Assembly: GCF_009377175.1 (NCBI RefSeq)
Contig: NZ_VJZD01000095.1
Span: 1-32,803, forward strand
Length of the DNA stretch: 32,803 nt
Reading direction: 5' to 3'
From: Streptomyces adustus
GTDB lineage: Bacteria; Actinomycetota; Actinomycetes; Streptomycetales; Streptomycetaceae
Shown: positions 6,337 to 14,126 of the stretch, piece by piece
Layout: each line of letters starts with the position of its first letter
Numbering within the stretch: the stretch's first letter is position 1
Notes under the pieces: model-generated
The model's input: only the letters and a program-made list of their open reading frames with translations
Told to the model about the DNA's origin: nothing
The model's database searches: none
Made by a program: the position numbers and the translations under genes

Positions 6337-9030
6337 TCAGAAGTTGGAAACGACGCTGGTCAGGACAGCGGGGATCGTGGTGGCGTCCGTGGCGTCGTAG
6401 ACGTGACCGCCGGTGGCGGCGGCGATGCGCTGAAGGGCCTGGAGGCCGGTGCTGCCGCTGCGCAGTGCCGGATTGCCGTAGGCGATCGGAAAGACGCGGA
6501 TCTGCGGTGTGGCGGCGAGGGTGCGGAGCAGGGCATCTTCCTCCCCTGATTTGTTCGGGTAGTTCTGACCATCGGTCAGCACGATTACGGCGTTGATGGC
6601 CTTGGGGTCGTAGCGGGCTCTGAGGGCGGTGACCGCCTGCCGGATGCATTCGTACAGTGGGGTGTCACCTTGAGGCAGGTAGGTGCCCAGGGTCGTGGTG
6701 AGCGCGGTACGCCGTGGCACACCGTCGACGCTCTCTTTCAGAGGGCCACCGGGAACGTTCTGATCGATGACCGCGCCGAATTGCCACAGACCGACCTGAT
6801 CGTTGTCGGTGAAGCCGTCGCGGCCGAAGAGCTGAGGGCCCGCGCTCTTCAGGAGATTCATCTTGGTCCTGCCGGCGGTACCCACGGCCGGATTCTTCAT
6901 GGACGTGGAAGTGTCGATCAGCGTCAGGACGTTGGCCTGCCTGCGCAGCGTGGGCCAGGTGGTGAGCAGTTGACGGAGGACGTCGCCTTCGGGGAGGTGC
7001 ATGGAGATGATCGGGGCCTTGGGCAGGGCGCCGTTGGCCTGCGTGAGATACGAGGTGGTCCTGCCGTTGTACGTGCGGAAGCCGAGCTTGGCGAACTCGT
7101 TCTGCTCCGTCCGGGAGCGGAGGTGGGCGCCGAAGCCGTCGGCGACGGCCCTTTGAGAGGGGCTCATGTTGTTGAACTCGATGTAGGGGTGGTCGGAGGA
7201 CAGGGTTCCGTCATTGGGGTAGAACGCCACGAGGGGAGTGTGGGGAGGAGTACGTCGCTTCGTGCAGTCCGGCGTGGCGTGTTCGGTGCCGCAGGGGTAG
7301 CCGAGGTTGTACGCCACGACGGCTTGTTCCTCGACAGTGGCGGCGGACACATACCGCAGGGCGGCGTCAGGGTTGGCCGGGGTGGTGGCGTCGTCGGCGC
7401 GGCGGAAGTTCTGCATGAACGTCAGGGTGGTGTCACCGTAGTGCGCGACGGACTCTTCGATGGCGTGCACGAAGTCCGTGTTCTTGCGCAGCGTGATGTC
7501 CCCGACGGTGAGATCGCGTGCCTTGCCGGTTTGCGTGCCGGTGACAGCGGCGTACGCGGCGAGCGTGGCGTTGAGCCCGGAGGTGGAGTATTCGGGGTTG
7601 GTCTTGCCGAGCGTGAACGTGCCCCACTGTTTCTTGCCCTTGCTGCTCCAGAACGTCGGCGCGTTCTTCGCCCACTGGGTCAGATCGTGCCAGCCGATGC
7701 TGCCTTTCTTGGACCAGCCCAACTGGTCGGCCATGGGTTTGGGCATGGCGATCACCAAGGGGCTGGTGACGATCGGTCGGGGGTTCTGTTCGGGCAGCAG
7801 GGCGACGGTGTTCGCGTTCGCCGTCCGGCGGACGAGGCTGAGCCAGGCCGACCCCGCGGGAGACCATACGTTGGGCAGTGACCCGTCGTTGTCGGCCGAG
7901 CCCTGGGTGAGGGCTCGCATCATGGTGCCGGAGTTCTGCTCCTCCACCACGACCTGCACGCACTTGCCGTCGCTGGAACGCTGCCCGTACCGCTTTGCGG
8001 CTGCGGTCAGGGGAGTGGCAAGGTCGGCCGACACGGCCACGGTGACCTGGAGGTCAGGAGTCCCCGAGCAGTGGGGCAGGCCGTGTGCCACCCCGTCGGT
8101 GTCACCGGACGCTGTGGCGCTCGGCGAGGGGGAATCCGTGGGGGGCCAGGGGGCGTATTCCACGCCGACCCACAGCAGCGGCAAGGAGACGAAGGCGACA
8201 GGCAGGGCAAGGGCCACCCTGCGCCAGTTGGTGAAGCCGGGCGACATCTCCGACGGCCCGGGATCGTGCTTCCGGTTACGGACCAGGGAGACATGTGGGC
8301 CGTTGTTCTTCGAGAGCTGCTGAGGCAGGGGGAAGCCGCCTTTCGGCAGCCGCTCGTGCAGAACCTGGTAGAGCGCCTCCGTGGTGATGAGCTCGGATCC
8401 GTCTTCAAGCCCCTCATCGAGTGCTTTGATCAACTCACCGGTGAACGCCGGGTAGTCCTTGTTCCTGGGGGCCATGGATCGCTCTGTCGCGGAGCTGGAC
8501 GTCAGAAGGTAGCTGCCTTCGATGTCCGGCAGCTCCGGCGGAACCGGGAGGGGGCCCATGCCCAGCTCCGTCGCTTTCCCGCTGAAGCAGCAGTCGATGA
8601 TGACGACCTTCTTCCGGGCTTTGCAGCGCATCACCAGACTCCGTAGATCGGCGTATCGCAGCGACCGGTGTGCAGCCTCGTAGTTCGCCGAGGCGAAGGC
8701 CAGATGCAGATCATCGTCATCCAGGAGCAAGCCGTGGCCCGCGAAGTACACCACAAGCGTGTCCTGCGCTTCCTGGGCGCATTCGCTCAAGGAATTCAGT
8801 ACGTCGGTCGGATTCGTCGGGTTCAGAAGAACTGTGCAGTTCCTCTCCGGCACGCCCCACAGGTCCTTGTTCCGTAGCAGGGCCGCGAGATCTTGCGCGC
8901 CCTTGGCCACCGTGGGCAGTTTCTCCAACTCGGTGTACTGGCTCACGCCGACGACGAAGACGCGTGATCTGGACGGATCCGCCAAGCCCACCGGCCAGGG
9001 ACGACGCCTGCGGGAAGACATCGGCCTCAC
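6337..9030 (-). CDS. Caspase-like protease - membrane helix - solute-binding domain - vWA fusion protein
   Basis: An 897-aa protein. Residues 20-250 form a caspase-like peptidase (C14 type) with both catalytic motifs: YFAGHG (His99) and DCCFSG (Cys148). A single membrane helix follows at about 271-291, then a Ser/Pro/Thr-rich linker (295-312). Residues ~325-660 resemble an extracellular type-2 solute-binding protein (SBP_bac_11 style; LQVTVAVSADLATPLTAA, then QNSGTMMRAL). Residues ~698-897 are a vWA domain with a full MIDAS: DTSTS at 706-710, Thr790, Asp820. There is no N-terminal signal peptide, so the caspase should be cytoplasmic and the last 600 residues outside. The GTG start at 9030 overlaps the stop of the EACC1-like gene (GTGA) and has GGGAGAG upstream. 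The SBP-vWA half matches a known streptomycete secreted architecture; fusion to a caspase is unusual. Third codon positions are visibly less G/C-rich than in neighbours, suggesting transfer. The likely role is regulated proteolysis in conflict or cell death, triggered from outside; this is inference. Confidence 0.88.
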   Translation of the reverse strand: MRPMSSRRRRPWPVGLADPSRSRVFVVGVSQYTELEKLPTVAKGAQDLAALLRNKDLWGVPERNCTVLLNPTNPTDVLNSLSECAQEAQDTLVVYFAGHGLLLDDDDLHLAFASANYEAAHRSLRYADLRSLVMRCKARKKVVIIDCCFSGKATELGMGPLPVPPELPDIEGSYLLTSSSATERSMAPRNKDYPAFTGELIKALDEGLEDGSELITTEALYQVLHERLPKGGFPLPQQLSKNNGPHVSLVRNRKHDPGPSEMSPGFTNWRRVALALPVAFVSLPLLWVGVEYAPWPPTDSPSPSATASGDTDGVAHGLPHCSGTPDLQVTVAVSADLATPLTAAAKRYGQRSSDGKCVQVVVEEQNSGTMMRALTQGSADNDGSLPNVWSPAGSAWLSLVRRTANANTVALLPEQNPRPIVTSPLVIAMPKPMADQLGWSKKGSIGWHDLTQWAKNAPTFWSSKGKKQWGTFTLGKTNPEYSTSGLNATLAAYAAVTGTQTGKARDLTVGDITLRKNTDFVHAIEESVAHYGDTTLTFMQNFRRADDATTPANPDAALRYVSAATVEEQAVVAYNLGYPCGTEHATPDCTKRRTPPHTPLVAFYPNDGTLSSDHPYIEFNNMSPSQRAVADGFGAHLRSRTEQNEFAKLGFRTYNGRTTSYLTQANGALPKAPIISMHLPEGDVLRQLLTTWPTLRRQANVLTLIDTSTSMKNPAVGTAGRTKMNLLKSAGPQLFGRDGFTDNDQVGLWQFGAVIDQNVPGGPLKESVDGVPRRTALTTTLGTYLPQGDTPLYECIRQAVTALRARYDPKAINAVIVLTDGQNYPNKSGEEDALLRTLAATPQIRVFPIAYGNPALRSGSTGLQALQRIAAATGGHVYDATDATTIPAVLTSVVSNF

Positions 9031-9479
9031 CGGCTGCTCTCCCGAGCATCGCCACCCGCGTCGCCGTCCCGCAGGCCTCGGGGGTCTTCATGTCCCTCCG
9101 GTCCTGTGGTGCCGCGTTCCGCCGTCTCGCCACTGTCGGTTTGTCGCAGTAGTCGTTCCAGCCGATGCAGGGTCTCCTCCGATGCGTCACCCAGCACGAT
9201 GATCTTGTCTGCCGCGGTGACGGTGATGGGTGGCGCCGCGGGACGCGCGCTGCGCCAGGCGCGGTACGCCAGGACGAGATTGCCCGCAGCGAACCCCTGG
9301 TTGAGAACCATGTTGATCAGATCGGCAGCCCCCATCGTGTCACCGGGCTGCGGGGCGGCCGTCAGCTGTAACTTCACATGGCGCTCGACGGCCGGGGTCC
9401 GGTCGAGCCACTCGTACAGGTCCCGAATCACTCGGGGATCCCCGCTCGATTCTGCCGCCGTACCGATCTCGATGATCAC
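9027..9479 (-). CDS. EACC1-like protein (effector-associated constant component 1)
   Basis: A 150-aa soluble protein. Residues ~1-105 match the EACC1 pattern: a strand start (VIIEIGTAAE), RDLYEWLDRTPAVERHVKL, a proline-containing turn APQPGDTMGAADLI, a helix that could be amphipathic or membrane-associated (MVLNQGFAAGNLVLAYRAW) and ITVTAADKIIVLGDASEETLHRLERLL. EACC1 proteins are known as constant partners of varied effectors (caspases, trypsin-like proteases and others) in actinobacterial conflict systems; their biochemical role is unknown. The tail beyond ~110 is polar and disordered. GTG at 9479 is chosen because GGGGG lies 5 nt upstream and the fold begins there; an ATG at 9500 would add seven residues with a poorer ribosome site. 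It is the first gene of the operon, translationally coupled to the caspase fusion. Confidence 0.75.
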   Translation of the reverse strand: MIIEIGTAAESSGDPRVIRDLYEWLDRTPAVERHVKLQLTAAPQPGDTMGAADLINMVLNQGFAAGNLVLAYRAWRSARPAAPPITVTAADKIIVLGDASEETLHRLERLLRQTDSGETAERGTTGPEGHEDPRGLRDGDAGGDARESSR

Positions 9480-9564
9480 CGCGCCCCCTTTGTGCTGCAT
9501 CGCGTGGTGCCCAACATAGAGATGAAATACACACCGACGCGGCCAGATTCCGTAAATCGCCATG

Positions 9565-9594
9565 TATAGACACAACAGACGCAATTCCGGTCAA
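9565..9594 (-). promoter_or_regulatory. Sigma-HrdB-type promoter of the EACC1-caspase operon
   Basis: On the minus strand TTGACC (9589-9594) is followed after 18 bp by TCTATA (9565-9570), a near-consensus housekeeping promoter. Transcription would begin near 9558, leaving a leader of about 80 nt before the GTG at 9479. This is one of the best-looking promoters in the window and suggests the module is expressed constitutively, with control exerted after synthesis. Confidence 0.6.
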
Positions 9595-9700
9595 GGAAGC
9601 TCTCGTAACGGCTGGCGTCGCCGAGGTGGTCCGGCCCCGGGACGCCATGGCGACCCAGGACGTCCCGCTGATCCCGTCCGACCACGACGCGCACGGGCGA

Positions 9701-10219
9701 TCAGCGATCCCCTACCGCCTTCTCCAGGAGCGTGAACGACTTGGGCGCGCCGCCCGGTTGAGGCTTGCCCTCCTTGTGTCCGACGATCCGGTAGCCGGCG
9801 TCGAGGTAGTACGCGGTCAGACGTTCGTTGCCGGCCAGGCAGTCCAGACGTACCGACGACCGACCCGCCTCGGCCACCCGCTGCTCCGCAGCGCGCAGCA
9901 GTCGGCGCCCCGTTCCGGGCGGGACACTGCCGTGGTCCACCATCAGCCGGTGCACATAGCCGGCGGTCGGCGGCCGGGGCCCCCAGGCGTCCTCGTCCTC
10001 CCACCACAGCTCCCAGGCCCCGACCACCCGGTCGCCTGCCTCGGCGAGCCAGATCTCCCCGCTCTCCAGGATCCGATGGAAGTGATCCCCGCCCAGCTCA
10101 CCGGGGCGCCACTGGCCTGTGACGCCCCGGGCCAGCATCCAGCGGGCGGCGTCGTCGCGCAGCCGTACGACATCGGCGATGTCGGCGTCGTCCGCGGGAC
10201 GGAAACGTAGATCGTTCAT
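9701..10219 (-). CDS. GNAT-family N-acetyltransferase
   Basis: A 172-aa acetyl-CoA-dependent acetyltransferase. It starts with the usual FRPADDADIADVVRLRDDA strand-helix. The substrate-face region GEIWLAEAGDRVVGAWELWW is followed by motif A around residues 85-110 (VHRLMVD, then PGTGRRLLRAAEQRV, the pyrophosphate loop), and motif B with NERLTAYYLDAGYRIVGH near the C terminus. ATG at 10219 has GAGGA 7 nt upstream. The substrate is unknown; it could be an antibiotic, an amino acid or a protein N terminus. It lies just upstream of the EACC1-caspase operon on the same strand, but the promoter at 9565-9594 separates them, so a functional link is not shown. Confidence 0.88.
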   Translation of the reverse strand: MNDLRFRPADDADIADVVRLRDDAARWMLARGVTGQWRPGELGGDHFHRILESGEIWLAEAGDRVVGAWELWWEDEDAWGPRPPTAGYVHRLMVDHGSVPPGTGRRLLRAAEQRVAEAGRSSVRLDCLAGNERLTAYYLDAGYRIVGHKEGKPQPGGAPKSFTLLEKAVGDR

Positions 10220-10257
10220 GCCGGGATCCTCGCACGGGTGTACGTCCCGGCAACGGC

Positions 10258-10295
10258 CGGCCGCGAGAGGGAGGCGGTGCTCTCTTTCGCGGCCG
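10258..10295. terminator. Hairpin terminator after the NarL/DesK-type two-component operon
   Basis: Arms CGGCCGCGA (10258-10266) and TCGCGGCCG (10287-10295) pair perfectly, and further pairing is possible inside (GAGAG with CTCTC). It lies 15 bp beyond the stop codon of the sensor kinase on the minus strand. Confidence 0.6.
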
Positions 10296-10309
10296 AGCGC
10301 GCCGTGGGG

Positions 10310-11446
10310 TCAGGGTGTGTGGTCGAAGGGGATGTCCAGGCGGAGTTCGTAGCCGCCGGCTGTCGTGGGCGCGGAGGTGACGGTGCCACCGAGGAGTTCG
10401 GCGCGTTGCCGCAGACCCACCAGGCCGTGGTGGGCGCTGGGCAGCGGGAGGGCGGGCCGGGTGGCGGGGGTGTTGGTGATGGTTGCGCGGAGGCGGCCGT
10501 TCTGGTGGTGGATGCGGATCGTGGCGCTCGCGCCGGGGGCGTGTTTGCGTACGTTGGTCAGCGCCTCCTGCACGGTGCGGTAGACACCACGCTGGACGGG
10601 CGGGGGGAGGTCGCCGGGCAGGTCCGTGCTCAGTTCGGCCTCGATGCCACTGCTGTCGACGAGCCGTTCCAGGTCCGCGAGGGAGGGCTGGGGGGTCAGC
10701 TCGGTGGGGCGGCTGCCGGAGGCGCGCAGCACGCTGACCATGTGCCGCAGCTCCTCCAGCGTCTGTACGCTCAGCCGCCGGATCGTGACCGCCGCCTCCT
10801 TGGCCTCGGCGTCCCGGCTGCCGACCTGGAGCGCTCCGGCCTGCACCGCGATCAGACTGACCTGATGGGCCACCACGTCGTGCATCTCCCGGGCGAGCTG
10901 GGCGCGTTCCTGCGCCAGCACGCTCTGGGTGATCAGCAGCCGTTCGTGTTCCCGTGCCTCGGATATCTCCGCCAGCCGCAGCGTCAGTTCCCGTCTGGCC
11001 TGCACGAGTTGGCCGAGGAAGACGGGCGCGACGGCGGTCGCCAGGGTGTAGCTCAGATGGATCAGGCTGTAGGTGTCGGAGAGTTCGTCGATCTCCACCG
11101 ACGGCCATGGCCACGGGACGAAGTCGGCGACGGCGAACACCGTGCCGCAGAGGGCGAGCAGGAGACGGTGCCGGCTCAAGGAGGAGAGCGTGTAGAGAGC
11201 GATGAGCGTGGCGAGCGCCGCGTCGGTGACCGTGGCGGTCGGCAGCGTCAGCAGGAAGGTGGCCAGCGGCAGGCGACGGCGCAGCGGAAGGCAGAGGGCG
11301 GCGAGCAGCCCGCAGGACATGGCGGCCCGGTCGTCGGGGTCGACGTTGGCCCACATGTCCAGCAGCGAGAATCCCACCAGCACGGTGTCCACCAGCCCGG
11401 CATGCAGCGGGGCGGGCCATGGCCCGGATGGACGGCGGGGCACCAT
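10310..11446 (-). CDS. Two-component sensor histidine kinase, DesK/NarX (HisKA_3) type
   Basis: A 378-aa membrane kinase. Roughly four to five hydrophobic helices occupy residues 15-145. A coiled region leads to the HisKA_3 dimerisation helix with LAREMHDVVAHQVSLIAV, so the phosphorylated histidine is His189. The HATPase domain follows, with an N box (EALTNVRKHA, near residue 300) and a G box (HHGLVGLRQRAELLGG). Its ATG shares one base with the stop of the response regulator (TGATG), so the pair is coupled and the regulator is made first. The signal is not known; the sensor part is membrane-embedded and has no large extracellular domain. Confidence 0.92.
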   Translation of the reverse strand: MVPRRPSGPWPAPLHAGLVDTVLVGFSLLDMWANVDPDDRAAMSCGLLAALCLPLRRRLPLATFLLTLPTATVTDAALATLIALYTLSSLSRHRLLLALCGTVFAVADFVPWPWPSVEIDELSDTYSLIHLSYTLATAVAPVFLGQLVQARRELTLRLAEISEAREHERLLITQSVLAQERAQLAREMHDVVAHQVSLIAVQAGALQVGSRDAEAKEAAVTIRRLSVQTLEELRHMVSVLRASGSRPTELTPQPSLADLERLVDSSGIEAELSTDLPGDLPPPVQRGVYRTVQEALTNVRKHAPGASATIRIHHQNGRLRATITNTPATRPALPLPSAHHGLVGLRQRAELLGGTVTSAPTTAGGYELRLDIPFDHTP

Positions 11447-12111
11447 CAGGAGCCCACCCCGTTCCGCGGCAGCCTGAGCAGGCCCGCCCGTTCGGCGAAC
11501 AGCACGGCCTGGACCCGGCTGCCCACCTCCAACTTGGTGAAGATGGTGCTGACATAGCCCTTCACGGTGCCCGCGCTGAGATGCATCCGTTCGCCGATGT
11601 CGATGTTGGCGAGTCCCTCGGCCATCAGGACCAGCACGGCACGTTCGCGCTCGGTCAGCCGGGCGACCGCCCGTGTGGCCGGGCCCTGCGGGTCCGCGTC
11701 GAGATAGCCGGCCACCACCTTCCGGGTGACCTGGGACGACAGTACGGTCCCGCCCTCGGCCAAGGTGCGGATGATATGCGGTAGTTGCTCCGGATCGGTG
11801 TCCTTCAGCAGGAAGCCCGAGGCACCCGAGCGCAGAGCTGTCGCCACGTACTCGTCGGCATCGAACGTGGTCAGCATCGCCACCACCGGAGGGCCCTGCA
11901 ACCGTCGTAGGTCGGCCAGTACGGTCAGTCCGTCCACGTCCGGCATCCGTATGTCCAGCAGGACGACGTCGGGCCGGAACTCCCGCACGGTGTGCACGGC
12001 CCGGCCGCCCGGCACCGCCGCGACGACCTCGATGTCGTCCGCCGTGTCGAGGATGCGCTGGAATCCCGTACGGATCAGCGCCTCGTCGTCAACCACCACT
12101 ACCCGGATCAC
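11446..12111 (-). CDS. NarL/LuxR-type response regulator
   Basis: A 221-aa response regulator. The receiver domain carries the acidic pair Asp8-Asp9, phospho-acceptor Asp53 (VVLLDIRMPDVDG) and the conserved Lys in GFLLKDT. A linker leads to a LuxR-type helix-turn-helix at about 150-205 (LTERERAVLVLMAEGLANIDI, then LSAGTVKGYVSTIFTKL). ATG at 12111 is preceded on the minus strand by a purine-rich stretch (GGGACAAAAGG) that can act as ribosome site. It is the partner of the downstream HisKA_3 kinase and probably also regulates its own operon. Confidence 0.93.
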   Translation of the reverse strand: MIRVVVVDDEALIRTGFQRILDTADDIEVVAAVPGGRAVHTVREFRPDVVLLDIRMPDVDGLTVLADLRRLQGPPVVAMLTTFDADEYVATALRSGASGFLLKDTDPEQLPHIIRTLAEGGTVLSSQVTRKVVAGYLDADPQGPATRAVARLTERERAVLVLMAEGLANIDIGERMHLSAGTVKGYVSTIFTKLEVGSRVQAVLFAERAGLLRLPRNGVGS

Positions 12112-12470
12112 CTTTTGTCCCGTTCGTCGGGCCGTCTCTCACTGCGTAGTTACCATGCGCGCGGTCGTCCGTGGGGTTGTCGGGCGGATGCGCCGGGGAG
12201 CGCACGGTTGCGTGCCGTCTCCGTGTCCGTCACCCGGTCCGTCACGCGTATGGAGCAGTGGCGGCAACCCGCATCGCGCGCTCTCCGTACGAGGCCGTCG
12301 CCGCCGTGCGGCTCGCCCGGCGGGCCGGGCTCCACGTGACAGCGCGGTTCGTCGGCGTCGCCGCTCGCGCCGGGCCGGACCCCCGGCCGCGCCGTCCGAC
12401 GGGTGGTTCGGGACGCCACCGGAACCCCCACCTGACCTCGGCGCGTGCCAGAAGTGACAGGATGGGACCC
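12112..12470. other. Divergent intergenic region between response regulator and cyclophilin gene
   Basis: These 359 bp hold the promoters of the minus-strand two-component operon and of the plus-strand cyclophilin gene. The part near 12140-12165 is the least G/C-rich and is the best place for the two-component promoter. I see no RNA gene and no convincing small gene, and no clear long palindrome. Confidence 0.4.
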
Positions 12471-12968
12471 ATGAGCAACGTTTACTTTGACATCACCATC
12501 GACGGCGCCCCCGCCGGCCGTATCGTCTTCAACCTCTTCGACGAGGTGGTTCCGAAGACCGCGCGCAACTTCCGCGAGCTGGCCACCGGCCAGAACGGCT
12601 ACGGCTACGCGGGCTCCGGCTTCCACCGCGTCATCCCGCAGTTCATGCTCCAGGGCGGTGACTTCACCAACCACAACGGCACCGGCGGCAAGAGCATCTA
12701 CGGCGAGAAGTTCGCGGACGAGAACTTCGAGCTGAAGCACGACCGCCCGTACCTGCTGTCGATGGCGAACGCCGGCCGGAACACCAACGGCTCGCAGTTC
12801 TTCATCACCACCGTCGTCACCTCGTGGCTGGACGGCAAGCACGTCGTCTTCGGCGAGGTCGTGGAGGGCTCGGACCTCGTCGACCGGATCGAGTCCCTGG
12901 GTTCGCAGTCCGGTACCCCGAAGGCGAAGGTCGAGATCTCGGCCTCCGGCGTCGTCGACGCGGCCTGA
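12471..12968 (+). CDS. Peptidyl-prolyl cis-trans isomerase, cyclophilin A type
   Basis: A 165-aa cytoplasmic cyclophilin, the full length expected for streptomycete CypA. It speeds cis-trans isomerisation at proline bonds and is a cyclosporin target in this family. Active-site residues are present: Arg53, Phe58 and Gln61 in FHRVIPQFMLQGGDF, Phe110/Phe111 in GSQFFIT, Trp119 (the cyclosporin-contact position) and His124 in DGKHVVFGEV. ATG at 12471 follows AGGATGGGACCC. The frame stays open upstream to 12171 but the family starts at MSNVYFDITIDG. It is a single-gene unit ended by the hairpin at 12984-13016. Confidence 0.96.
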   Translation: MSNVYFDITIDGAPAGRIVFNLFDEVVPKTARNFRELATGQNGYGYAGSGFHRVIPQFMLQGGDFTNHNGTGGKSIYGEKFADENFELKHDRPYLLSMANAGRNTNGSQFFITTVVTSWLDGKHVVFGEVVEGSDLVDRIESLGSQSGTPKAKVEISASGVVDAA

Positions 12969-12983
12969 CCCCTGCCCGGCCGA

Positions 12984-13016
12984 ACGGCGCCGGCCCCGCC
13001 CAGGGGCCGGCGCCGT
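12984..13016. terminator. Bidirectional hairpin terminator between cyclophilin and sensor kinase
   Basis: Perfect 14-bp arms (12984-12997 and 13003-13016) close a 5-nt loop. It lies 16 bp after the cyclophilin stop and 31 bp beyond the convergent kinase stop, so it can serve both. Confidence 0.8.
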
Positions 13017-13046
13017 CGTCGGTCGCGGAGCGTGAGGGCGCAGCAG

Positions 13047-14126
13047 TCACGGCGCGCCGGGCAGCCGGACCGTGACCAGGAGACCGCCGGCGGGGCGGGG
13101 GACGAGGTCGAGGGTTCCGTCGTGGGCGCGGACGATGCTGGCCACGATGGCCAGGCCGAGCCCGACACCGGCGTGCTCGTCGCTGCGCACGCGCTCCGTT
13201 CCTCGCTGGAAGGGCTCGGTGAGGGTCGCCACCAGTTCCGCGGGGAGCCTACGGCCCGTGTTCTCGACCCGCAGGACGCTTGAGTCGCCGTCCGCCTCGG
13301 TGTGGACCGTCACGGTGCCTCCGGCGGGGAGGTTGTGGACGACGGCGTTCTGGATGAGGTTGGTCACCATCCGCAGCAGAAGCTCCGCGGACCCCCGGGT
13401 CCGGGCCGCCCCGCCGATGACATCGAGCGTGGTCCGGCGCTGTTCGGCGAGGGGAAGCAGCGTTTCGGCGGCTTCCTCGGCGAGGAGCGAGAGGTCGACG
13501 TCCTCGCGGACGAAGTGTCCGCTGTCGCCGCGGCTGAGCAGCAGCAGCGCCTCGGTGAGGTCGATCGCCCGCGTATTGACCGTGTGCAGACGCTCGATGA
13601 GTTCGTCCCCCTCCCGCGTGGTGTCCTGGCGGGCGACGTCGAGGAGCGTCCGCGAGATCGCCAGCGGGGTCCGCAGTTCGTGCGAGGCGTTCGCCGCGAA
13701 CCGCTGCTGCTCGGCGACATGGGACTCAAGCTGTTCGAGCATCGAGTCGAACGCGTCGGAGAGCTCACGGAACTCGTCCTGGCGGCCCTTCATGCGGATC
13801 CGGTGCGACAGCACCCCGTTCCCCGCCATCCGGGCCGCGGCGGTGATCTGGGTGAGCGGTGCCAGCATCCGGCCGGCGAGGAACCATCCCCCCAGGAGGC
13901 CGAACAGGAGCAGGAAGCCCATGGCCACGGCCGCGGCGGGGGCGAAGGTGTGCACCAGGAGGTAGCGGTTGGGTGAGATCCCGAGGAGGCCCTTGGGGTT
14001 GTCGGGTACGTAGCGCAGGATGAACGCCCACACCACCGCGAGCAGGAGAGCGCCGGCGACGGCGAGGAATGCGGCATAGCTGAGGGTGAGTTTCAGCCGG
14101 GCGCTGAGCCCGGAGCGTCTACGCAT
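13047..14126 (-). CDS. Two-component sensor histidine kinase, HAMP-HisKA type
   Basis: A 359-aa classical (EnvZ/PhoR-like) kinase. Two membrane helices at about 13-37 and 60-84 flank a short ~22-residue outer loop. A HAMP linker follows (85-137), then the HisKA helix with FAANASHELRTPLAISRTL and phosphorylated His149, and a HATPase domain with N box (NLIQNAVVHN) and G box (HAGVGLGLAIVASIV). The small outer loop suggests sensing within the membrane or through a partner. ATG at 14126 overlaps the end of the response regulator gene by 8 bases. The frame stays open to 14369, but that part is the regulator gene read in another frame. Confidence 0.92.
   Translation of the reverse strand: MRRRSGLSARLKLTLSYAAFLAVAGALLLAVVWAFILRYVPDNPKGLLGISPNRYLLVHTFAPAAAVAMGFLLLFGLLGGWFLAGRMLAPLTQITAAARMAGNGVLSHRIRMKGRQDEFRELSDAFDSMLEQLESHVAEQQRFAANASHELRTPLAISRTLLDVARQDTTREGDELIERLHTVNTRAIDLTEALLLLSRGDSGHFVREDVDLSLLAEEAAETLLPLAEQRRTTLDVIGGAARTRGSAELLLRMVTNLIQNAVVHNLPAGGTVTVHTEADGDSSVLRVENTGRRLPAELVATLTEPFQRGTERVRSDEHAGVGLGLAIVASIVRAHDGTLDLVPRPAGGLLVTVRLPGAP

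Noticed and set aside
9480..9694. Small minus-strand open frames upstream of the EACC1-like gene
   Set aside because: They run over the promoter, have no ribosome site and give an unconvincing protein.
9595..9700. Attachment site or tRNA remnant flanking the caspase module
   Set aside because: No tRNA-like segment, integrase or direct repeat matching the other end near 6.27-6.34 kb could be found by eye.
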